Positions 26,024 to 35,400 of a DNA stretch of 64,000 bases are shown here, one piece after another. Within the stretch, counting starts at the first letter, position 1; the number at the start of each line of letters is the position of its first letter. A program made the translations under genes and the position numbers. Under the pieces are notes generated by a model. That model worked only from the letters and a program-made list of their open reading frames with translations. It did no database searches and was not told the DNA's origin. Source of the stretch: Solea solea (taxonomy: Eukaryota; Chordata; Actinopteri; Pleuronectiformes; Soleidae); the NCBI RefSeq assembly GCF_958295425.1, contig NC_081137.1, positions 13,245,254 through 13,309,253 on the forward strand, given 5' to 3'.

Positions 26024-29000
26024 TTAAGCAGTGGCTGGAGCTGCTGCTCCAGGATCGCCCTCCTCCACCTGGTTTGTAAGCAGGAAGAACTTCAGCAGGG
26101 GGTTGAGGAACTCCATGACGGTGTCTTTCACGCTTTTCTCCAGGAGGTACCCTTCTGTCTCGATTTCTGTGTTTTCCTCCCCTGCCACTGCCTCCATGGC
26201 GGTCTGCAGGAACCGCAAGCTGACCAGCACAGAAGCCTTGAAGGAAAGGGAGGCGTGAGGGTGTTAGACAGAGAGCAGCAGTCATAGCAGGAACCATTCA
26301 CAAGGACTGGCAAACAAAAGGGGGTTAAATGAGGTGAGATGAAATTTTTCAACAACAAGAATGATTGTGCAAGTGGGGCTTGCTTTATGGTGACCGCCAT
26401 CTTGCTGTGCCATGTTTCTACAGCAGCCTGAATTGACAAACCAGCCAGATCTTGCAATTCGAAACAAAGAATAATGGCAACCTTTCTGGTATGCAGAGAC
26501 TACCGTAGTTCCTTGACACGATTGGAAAAGGGAGGGGGAGCTCGGTTTGTTGCAATCTTCAGTCTCACCATAAAATGTCACAAATTGTTACTCCCTGGAC
26601 CTTTAAAACTCTAGTGCATAACTTTTAATATTGATAAACGTCCGTTAGATTCAAACCATTGTCAAATGAGTTCACACAATTCTGAATATGCTGTGTTCAT
26701 CAGTATAGTGCTGTTTGGATCTCATGTCGCCTGGCAACAATTTCGCACTGAACACAGGAAGTGATTTCTTTAAAGCAAAACGACTGCAGTATGACTAAAA
26801 TAAACAAAGAGGTGCCCACAAAAGGATTCAGAAGTAAATTCTACTGCTCCGAAGACCCGGTTCTTCAGCAGTTTTTACAGGATGGATGTCTCTTGTCCCA
26901 TCCCACCCCTGCTGTATACACACCAACGCTCCCTCACTGTGCTTGGTGGTATTGCCTGACAGAGTCTTTTTTTGTCAATGAAGACCAAACAGAGGCAGAA
27001 TAAAAAACAACAACCAATCACCAAAAGTTACATACTACAGCTTACTACAACTAAATATATATACAATCTCTTAAAAGGTTGCCATGAAGTCATAGTGCCT
27101 TCTTTGAATGTAAGATGCCAAACACACTGGATGACTTTGGTTTATAACTCTCTTCTTGGCTTGGTTCCTGCTTATTTACGCACTTGTAATCAGAGAACAA
27201 AAAGCCATTATGCTTTATATTCCAATGACATTTTGTACCTCTCCCTGTGTTCGGACCGGAATGGGAAAAAAGCTTTCAGTTTCTCTGCCCCCCCTGCTTG
27301 GAATACCCTCCAAACTAAACTAAAATGATAAACATTTATTTCACATTTATCTTAAAAGGCTGAAAGTTGGGAATCCATTGCACAGTGCCTGTGTTCTTAA
27401 ATTGTTTCTGCAACCATAACTCCTGCACTTAATATGTCTATTTACTTGCACTTTTATATTTCAATGTTTGTTTTGTAACTGTTATCTCCCTGTTTTTATT
27501 AGCTATGACATGTGCTGCTGCCTTTCCTGGCCAGGTCACCCTTGTGAAAGAGGTCTTGATCTCAATGATCTCTTTTATCTGGTAAAATAAAGGTTAACTA
27601 AATAAATAAATAAATGAATAAATACATAGTGGGACCACTGTGATTCCTCTCATAGTTTACCTGTAAGATAAAAACTGACAGGACTCCAGCTCCAATGGTG
27701 TTCATCAGACCCATATAGTAGTGGACCAGTGCTTCTCTGCAGCCTTTGAGGTAGATGTTGAGCTCCTCCGTCTGGTAGTCATAGTTATAGTGAGCAGAGT
27801 TGTTGGTGAGTTGATACTGGATGCATGGCCGTGGGGAGCTGGGGTTGCAGCAGCTGAATGGGACGCCATCTACCAAGTATCGACCATCCACGTTGCTCTT
27901 GATGCGGCTAAGGAAACAGGATATATATACATCTGATATAGATTTTACTGCATCAGGATGTGCTTTCATTCCATTGATAGTCACTAATGTTTAATTCACC
28001 CCACATATTTTCCCATATACTTACTCTTTCACTTCCTTTGAGCTGAAATCCAGGTAGCGGTTGCTGATCCACTGGACCTCAAACCAGTCCCTGAAGTCAT
28101 TGTTACCACAACACTGAAACTCCATCTGCAGGTGATCAATATTCTGTTTCTGGAAGCAGCGGCCCGGTGTGTCTGTGTCCTTGTAGAAGCGGATGCCGTT
28201 CCTCAGGCCAGCCTTCAGAGAGGTCTCCAGCGTGCCCTTCATGGCGTAGCTCATGATGACAGCCAGCAGCATGAGGACAGTGAAGAAACACGAGACGGCA
28301 AAGAAGGGCTTCAGGAAGTTCTTCCAGCGAGGGAATCGCCCGGCTTCCAGCGCATCCTGACAGATCTTTGAAGCAAAGTAGTTGATTCCCAAGGAGGCCA
28401 GGCCAACTATCATCAGGGTGTTGGGTACAATATGTATGTCAGTGTTTTCCATCACCTGGAAATAAGTCACAAAGGAATGTAATCAATATATTTTATTGTT
28501 TGGGAAGGAAAAATACTTAGATTTTCATTCTGAAAAGGCTGGAAATACTTTTCTTTTCTTTAGCTGCTTCTTCAGTGGAAATATAGGGTTTTATTTACAT
28601 CTCTAAATACTTCAGACTGATTGTACAATCATTTACTTAAAGTCAAAACCCTGTACGTTTGAATATTTGAACCGTCAAATAGGCTTTATTGGTTTCTTTT
28701 TAATTAGTTTTTTAAGTTTACAGTCAGTCACATATACTCTTATGCTAGTCTGTTGGAAATCCAATTTGTTAGGCCTTAAACGTGTTGTTTACATATCACA
28801 TATTACACATACATATTTGTTACATGTAACATATTACACGTTACGTGTAATAAAAACACAACAACAACGTAACAACATTCACTACCTAACTTCACATTGG
28901 GACGTAATTTCTACACTTTTTCAACATTGTAGATCTTCTGCGATATGTATGTGTGTGTGTGTGATATACATTCCTCTCATTTATTTCAATAGTTTTGTGT

Positions 29001-30434
29001 CACTCATTGTCTCGTTACTAAATTCTTTGTCTTGTAAGATAAAAAATTATTTTATGATATTCCCATTTTTGGTAACACAACACATTAGTTGGATTATGGG
29101 TATTTAATGGGAGCTCTACGGTGTTTATAAGTTATTCTTTTGTAACTGTAAGCCACAGACTAGATGACATTTACAGTTGTTTATTTTGGTGCATATATGT
29201 ATGGGTATGTGCATGTGTTTGGGTGAAAGTGTGTAAACACTCATTTAGAAACCTTCTTGGCACAAAAACTGTTAAAAAAACAAAAAAAGTCCATGACAAC
29301 ATCGCAATAAACTAAAAACCTTGTTGTTTTGTTGTTAGTGCAAAGTTGTGATGACTTCAGCCTTCAAACATGTGGATCAAGTTGAGGATGATTAAGACCG
29401 ACAGATCCTGCTTTGTTAAATGATGACTCAGGATCCAAAGTGGGACACGGTCGTAGGTGCCCTTTGCACGGCGGCCATTTTAACAGGCCACAGTAGGACA
29501 ATCACAGGTGTAAATAATCAAATGAACGATGGTCGAGGTCCATTTGGTTCGTTGTCCCACTTTGTTAATGTGAGCAGTAACACCTGTGCTTTCCTTGCTA
29601 AAACATGTCAAAATGGCTGCCGTGCAAAGGCTAGACACATTCTCAATTTTTTTGAAAGAAAATTTGGTGTTGTACAGTTGTTTTCATGTAAATTCACATA
29701 AAAAGTATAGTGTAGTATAGTATAGTATAGTATAGTTTAGTATAGTATAGTATGGTATAGTATAGTATAGTATAGTACAGTATAGTACAGTATAATGTAG
29801 TGTAGTATAGTATAGTGTAGTATAGTATAGTATATATATATAGACTATACTACACTATACTATACTAAACTATACTACACTATACTGTATAGTGTAGTAT
29901 AGTTTAGTAAAGTATAGTGTAGTATAGTATAGTATAGTGTAGTGTAGTAGTATAGCCATTTTACAATTTAACAGTAATTTGAACATTACAATTTCATGGT
30001 AATTCAAATGTTACAGCAAAGCTTTGGAGGAATAATAAACCAGTATGGTACAGTACAGTATAGTATAGTATAGTATAGTATAGTATAGTATAGTATAGTA
30101 TGGTACAGTATAGTATAGAGTAAGTTATATAATACTGTGATGTCAGCCATGTCAAAATTTAACAGTACTTTGAGACATTCCAATTTCATAATTCAAATGT
30201 TTAAACAGCAAATAACAGCAATGCTTTGGGGGAATAAACTAAGCTTCAAAGTTCTAATATTAAAATGCATTTTTAAAAAAGTACCTCTCCTCTTCTGTGG
30301 AGCTCAATCTTAAGGATGCACCCCAAGGTGAAGGTCATGGCCCCGGCCACTGTGGCACACCAGGAGAGGAGCCACAGTCCCTGGGCCAGTTTCACCCTTT
30401 TCTGAAAGGGGAACTTCATCTTCATCACCACCAT
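26024..30434 (-). CDS. rom1: Rod outer segment membrane protein 1 (peripherin-2/ROM1 tetraspanin), 346 aa
   Basis: Photoreceptor tetraspanin that complexes with peripherin-2 to shape disc rims (established for the family). Exons: 30285-30434, 28025-28455, 27661-27907 and 26024-26236, 1041 nt with the stop. Predicted TM1 is residues 20-42, with further helices near 60-80, 100-122 and 263-287. The large loop has Cys150 in TDTPGRC (the intermolecular disulfide position), CCG at 165-167 and [14 protein letters not shown] sequon, NNS, is kept in the loop. Family placement: [19 protein letters not shown] and EGYLL..SVKD look like ROM1 (peripherin-2 has LAQGLWLMNW, QTSLD, EGWLL), and the 11q-type neighbours agree. 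Length, loop and the NQVE tail look like peripherin-2, so the prph2 alternative is not fully excluded. The first coding segment is split by an extra intron at codon 50/51. Confidence 0.8.
26370..26605 (+). repeat. Copy 2 of the 2.1-kb interspersed repeat family
   Basis: Blocks in the same order as at 2060-2295: gaccgccatcttgc, catgtttctacagcagcctg, ctaccgtagttccttgacac, a GGA-rich run, ttgttgcaatcttcagtctc and ctccctggacctttaa. It lies in rom1 intron 3, just upstream of the last exon in transcription order. Confidence 0.55.
26960..27626 (+). mobile_element. LINE 3' fragment (CR1/L2/Rex-like) with tetranucleotide tail
   Basis: Near 27130-27325 the plus strand encodes [13 protein letters not shown], then [19 protein letters not shown], the C-terminal tail motif of fish L2/CR1-type polymerases (SL.GL.P.YL ... 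G..AFS..AP..WN.LP). The 3' UTR has tggccaggtcacccttgtga and ctggtaaaataaaggttaac and ends in an (AATA)n run. The insertion lies antisense in rom1 intron 3, and its tail stops about 35 bp from the exon at 27661. 5'-truncated and inactive. Confidence 0.8.
29461..29630. mobile_element. Short terminal-inverted-repeat element, copy B (MITE)
   Basis: It begins cctttgcacggcggccattt and ends aaatggctgccgtgcaaagg, perfect inverted partners over the outer 12 bp and nearly so beyond, with cacaggtg / cacctgtg inside. It matches copy A at 23551-23701 but has less decayed ends. It lies in rom1 intron 1. Confidence 0.8.
29702..29960. repeat. (TATAG)n pentanucleotide array with an inverted block
   Basis: About 250 bp of tatag units with scattered point changes (tgtag, tttag, tacag). 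Between about 29844 and 29887 the units switch to the complementary orientation (ctata), after a tatatata joint, and then switch back, so the array can fold on itself. Rom1 intron 1. Confidence 0.9.
30041..30125. repeat. Second (TATAG)n array in a duplicated unit
   Basis: A purer tatag run than the first. About 85 bp of non-repetitive DNA before it (29957-30040, with cagtaatttgaacatt and gcaaagctttggaggaataa) reappears after it (about 30155-30240, cagtactttgagacatt and gcaatgctttgggggaataa), so array plus flank were duplicated together. Confidence 0.8.
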
Positions 30435-31397
30435 GGTTGCAGCGAGGGCCTTGGAGTCTCACCAGGGGAAGAGGGGAAGAGGATCGACAAGGCAACGAGG
30501 GACGGTGCTGTGATTTGTCTGCGAGAGAGCGGCAGAGGTGGGGTAAGCAGAGACGGAGATGACAAGAATGAAATACAACTAAGAATGTGGGAAATAAACT
30601 AGGAGCAAAAAGTAAGTAAGCAAAAGTAGTAAATAACACCCTGATAATACATTTTTGAAAAAAGTAAGGAACATTTACAACTAACTCCTAAAACACAATA
30701 TCCCTGGCATCTGAAACTAAACAGCTGTGAGCTCATCAAACTTCACCTTATTTGTCGTCCAAGAAAGTGTCGAAAAAATGTCCCCGGTATCTCCACCGAC
30801 CACTGTGTACCGCCCAGTGTGCCACACAGTGGATTTGGCACACTGGATTTGGCAAAACCTGAATGCGGGCAGTGTCTTACCTCTAATACCTACCTATCCT
30901 ATTAAACTGGCCTGTGAATCCAGGCCATTGTCAGCTCAGCACCCATCAGTCATGAGGAGGGACACAGATGACAAACCAAATCGATCCTGACAAGGAGATA
31001 TTTATACATTGCATTTGCTGTGCACAGGAACACACCTCCTCGTTGTATGTAACTATTGAAGGGAGGAGGAGGGGATTAAATGCAGAACTTTTGAGGAGTT
31101 TGTGTTAAATGTAGTGGCAGACGTTTTTATACCCAGGAGGACAATGTTGTCGTTCTTTCTTACAATTATATTTAATTTCAACATTGTTTTGGGTCATTTC
31201 TTTCTACATTGTCACTTTTATATTGATTTTTTTTATTCATTCATACAACTACCAAGATTTTCATTGCATTGACAATTTGCTTATTTCTGCATAGGACCAT
31301 TGTGTCCTGAACTGCTTAACTAAATTGAAATAAATGGCATTATATTAAATGTGGTTGCCACTGGTCACTGGCATTTTATTTCTCTATTCTTAGTTAC

Positions 31398-31442
<45 letters not shown>

Positions 31443-31871
31443 TATTTCAAAATGAATGTGCCCTGTCCATTGACAAAGTCTATATAACATACTGTGTAAT
31501 GTGGCTAAAATGAAACAGTGGACTTTTGTCTCCCCGTTGTCTTTATTAAATGTTTATATGGACACATTACATTTACACAAGCGAGGAGCGCTGCTTCATG
31601 TGTGAGCACTCGCATTTAGCAGGTCGATGTCAACAGAGGGAAACAACGATAACCAGAGGAAATACAGCACAATACGTTGACATATACACATATCGTAATA
31701 AAAGCTACTGCATTACATATTGTATTCAGCAGTGACACTCATGTCTGTACACCAGGGTTTGCACCCGCATAAATCATTGTATTACAAACCATGTCTTTTA
31801 ATGCTTTCTGTATGTTTCTGGCTAAATTGCATTATTGTCTTGACTACATACATAAGAAGTTATATGAGTTC
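30435..31871. other. Spacer upstream of rom1
   Basis: Contains the rom1 promoter by position; I cannot point to a convincing TATA box or photoreceptor element. A 38-bp (AC)n microsatellite lies at 31403-31440. Otherwise it is AT-rich with no coding pattern. Confidence 0.4.
31403..31440. repeat. (AC)n microsatellite
   Basis: Nineteen uninterrupted AC units following a tatat stretch. Likely polymorphic. Confidence 0.95.
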
Positions 31872-31879
31872 ATAATGTT

Positions 31880-32150
31880 GGTAACATGTCATATTAGGGA
31901 ACACATATTCATCATTAACTAGGTGCTTACTAACATATATAAGTAGCATACTAGAGCCCTTTATTAGTAATTATTAAGCACGTATTAACACCTTATTCTA
32001 CCTCTATTACGACATGAATTAAGATTTTCCCTAAATAAGGTGTTAATATGTGCTTAATATTTACTAATAAAGGGCTAGTATGCTACCTATATGCATGTCA
32101 GTGAGCACCTAGTTAATGGTAAATATGTGTTCCTAATATAAAGTGTTACC
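31880..32150. mobile_element. Palindromic (fold-back) MITE with 8-bp target duplication
   Basis: The two halves are inverted copies of each other over about 120 bp: the left arm has aactaggtgcttact, gtagcatacta and ccctttattagtaa, and the right arm has their complements in reverse order. The ends are GGTAACA and TGTTACC. Both flanks carry ATAATGTT (31872-31879 and 32151-32158), an 8-bp target-site duplication of the hAT type. There is no coding capacity. Confidence 0.88.
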
Positions 32151-32447
32151 ATAATGTTTTGTCCAATAAAGCAAAACAACAATCTACTAAGTACTACGTT
32201 TTCTATGGAGAGGAAAGAACAAAAAATCTACTCAAGAAAACTACACGTCACCATCAAATTTTAAGCTTTTAAGCTACAGACAAAAGCTGTTTGTTTACAT
32301 ATTAAATACATACATCACTTGGGCCTCTTGCCTCTAGTGACACAAATTACTTTTTGAGGGAAGTGGGAATGGTTAAACATATGTTCATTTTTGAGGAAGC
32401 CTAGTATTCTGTCCGGAAAAGTTGGAATTCAAAGTTCGAAAGATCGA

Positions 32448-32453
32448 TTTATT
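32448..32453 (-). terminator. Polyadenylation signal of the histidine-rich gene
   Basis: AATAAA on the minus strand begins about 22 bases after the TGA/TAA region ending at 32475, implying an unusually short 3' UTR of roughly 45 nt if used. Confidence 0.5.
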
Positions 32454-32474
32454 CTATGATTTTCGCTCACAACG

Positions 32475-35400
32475 TCAAAGCTCTGTTCGCTCCCCTTTCA
32501 ACACCTCATCTCTTATTCCTCCCGTCCAGCCATGCACCTCGGCCCCGCTCTGAACTTTCCCCTCGCTTAGCTGTGACTCACAGATGAAATGGTTGAGCAT
32601 CTGCTCGGCCGACCGCAGGCCCACCAGGCTGCTCTCCATCGCACTCCCAATACCTGCCCCCATGTCGCTGCTTGTTCTCCAGTGATGAATGATCTCATCT
32701 TCCAAGTCCTCCATGACCTCGTGGCTCGGGTGGTGGTGGAGGTCCATCATGGCCTCTGTGCCTCTCAGCTCTTTGAGCATGTGACGGTGTGGAAGTTCTT
32801 CCAGGCTGGCCGATCGGATCAGGATTGAAGAGCAAAGGGCTGGACTTGAGGTGATCCTGTAACTGCTCTCCACTGTCATGGCCTCAGACAGGTTTGTGAA
32901 GCCAGGTGGGCAAGTATTGGTCTGCAGAGCCGGTAAAATCTCACTGTGGATCGTGAACTGGAGATGAGGTATCTGAGAGTGCAGTCTGAACGTTTCCTCA
33001 CCTCCTGACTCACTGTCTCCGTCCATGTCTCCCTCCTGGTGTCTCCACACTTGATTTCTGCCCAGTCCGGTCAGTATAAACCGTGGGATCTCTTCTCCCA
33101 TCTCTGACCAGTCAGACTCCTCTTCCTCCTCTGGAACTGAACCCAAAGATTGCTCCTGCCCGCTGACTTTAGCTTTGCCATAGTCATGGCTGTCCATGAA
33201 CTGAGTGGGAGGAGGAGTGATGGGGAGAACCACCTGATTAATGGCACCATCTGACTGAAAATGGATGTTAGTGTTGTGCAGTGCTGACGTTGCCTAAAAA
33301 AGGAAAATACAGCTGATATTGAGTGTACTGAATGATTCTTAAATTATGAAGAGAATAAATAGATTTTTGTAAGAATTAAATAGAAATTAGAATACATTCA
33401 TAAACACTCATTCCGAACTGTCTTTTAAACCAGCCTTAGATATGATACAAGCTTGCTCTCATCAGAGGGAAAAACTCATTTAGAGTCACTTCACAAAAGG
33501 ATGATTTAATAAAATCTAGATCTGCTTAAATATGAAGTTTGTGTCACAAACTTCAGTTTCCAGGTGGAAAGAGTTGTTTAATCGTGAGATGAAGTGGAAA
33601 TATTGTTGAAATATTGTAGAGTTAATGCAGGCGGATGCTGTATGAATAGTTTTTTCTTGTGTCTTGTACAATCCCACTTCATTTTATACCATTTCACAAA
33701 GAATGATTCATTTGTTTGACCTTTATTTGTCTAGTCTAGTCTTTCAGAGATGTTTTTTCTGCCCATACTTCTAAGGGAGGTAAAGATCTTACATTGAAGT
33801 GAGTTCCTGTCTCCACATTGTCAGTAAATTTAGCATCAGTGAGCTGCTCCGTCAGTGCCGAAATACGCCGGTTCAACCTCTCGCGTTCTCCTTCCATACT
33901 CTGAGCCTGACACAAAAACAATAACAGGAAATTCACAAACTTTCAGCAACGTTTGTATGTCGTATGTTTTTCTTTTATTAAAATAACTTTAAGCCAACCT
34001 AATATTGTCTCTGACATAAACCCATATTTGTTTATATTCATGTTTTAAATATGTCTTTATTGCTCATCTCACCATGGAATGGAGGTTTTTCTGAAGCAGA
34101 TCATTGGTCTGCTCTGTCGAGGAGCAGCTGTCGTGGAGTCTAACAAAAGACAAGGACAAAAAGAGAGAGACAAGAATAGTAGTCAGCAACAGTGTTGTAT
34201 ATTATTATTATTGTATATGTGTGTGAATAACATTTGATTTGCAGTTGAAATGACACCGTTTACCTCTTGAACCTCTCAGTGAGGTTGCTGAGCTCTATGC
34301 GTGTCTTCTGAAGCTCTGCCTCCAAAAGCCTCTGGTTGTTCATGAATTCCTCTCCGGAACACTCCGTCCTCAGCGAGCTTCGATGCAGACCGTCGTCCTT
34401 GTCCTGTGATTTCCTGTCAGGACAGATGCACAAAAAAGACAAAGTGAAATACTAATGACCACAAGCTTTAGGTACGACAGTCTCACAGTTTTTGCCAAAG
34501 ATTCTTACATTGATCAAGCTTTGGATGTGAAAAGCACACAGGTCTATACTGTCTATGCGCGCGTACTCACATGATTCTACCCAGCTCATCTGGCTTTTCC
34601 TGTATTGAAGAAAACAGAACGACTGAGAAAATCATATTTATAGCATGATGCACAACAATCTAAGCTCTGTCTCTCTGATTATCATTAGTCTGGTCATGAT
34701 GACTAATCTATTGTTATGTAATGAACAATCAATGGTCCATGGTGGGATGTACACTGGTGTTTAAATCAATAGGAAAACAAATGAGTGGAACATCCTGATT
34801 GTGTAACCTGTTCATCAAGCATGTAATACTATTGATCTGCCAGTCATTTTTTAATGAGCACATAGATAGTGGAAATTCAAATATTGCCATACTTTATATG
34901 ACGATGACGAGTCCAAAAAACTTGTCTGTTCCTCATCACGGCTCCTAGGGTTGCTGGGTAAATCTGCTTTGTTGGTATGAGACTCTGACTTCTTGTGTGA
35001 AGGTGGACTGCGAGCAGAAGGTCCCTTTAAATGAGTGTGGAGGTCATCATGGTTGACATGTGATTCAGGATGATGTCCTTGGTGATGGCAAACATCATCT
35101 TCATGGTGGTGCAGATGAGATTCACTGTTGTGGTCTCCATGGTGATGCAGATGAGATTCACTGGAGTGGAAATGTGGATGAGATTCTTTGGAATGGTCGC
35201 TATGGTGATGCGAATCACTCCGGTGGTTGTCATGGAGATGTGGATGAGATTCTTTGGAATGGTCGCTATGGTGATGCAAATGCGAGTCACTGTGGTGGTT
35301 GTCATGGTGATGCAGGTGAGATCGATTGTGTTCAACCTCATGGAAATACCAATGTGATTGCTTGTCTCCATGGTGATGCTGATGGCCAAAACTGCAGTGG

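Noticed and set aside
28640..29110. 146-aa plus-strand frame in rom1 intron 1
   Set aside because: AT-rich, leucine/isoleucine-heavy composition typical of chance frames; no start context or homologue recognised.
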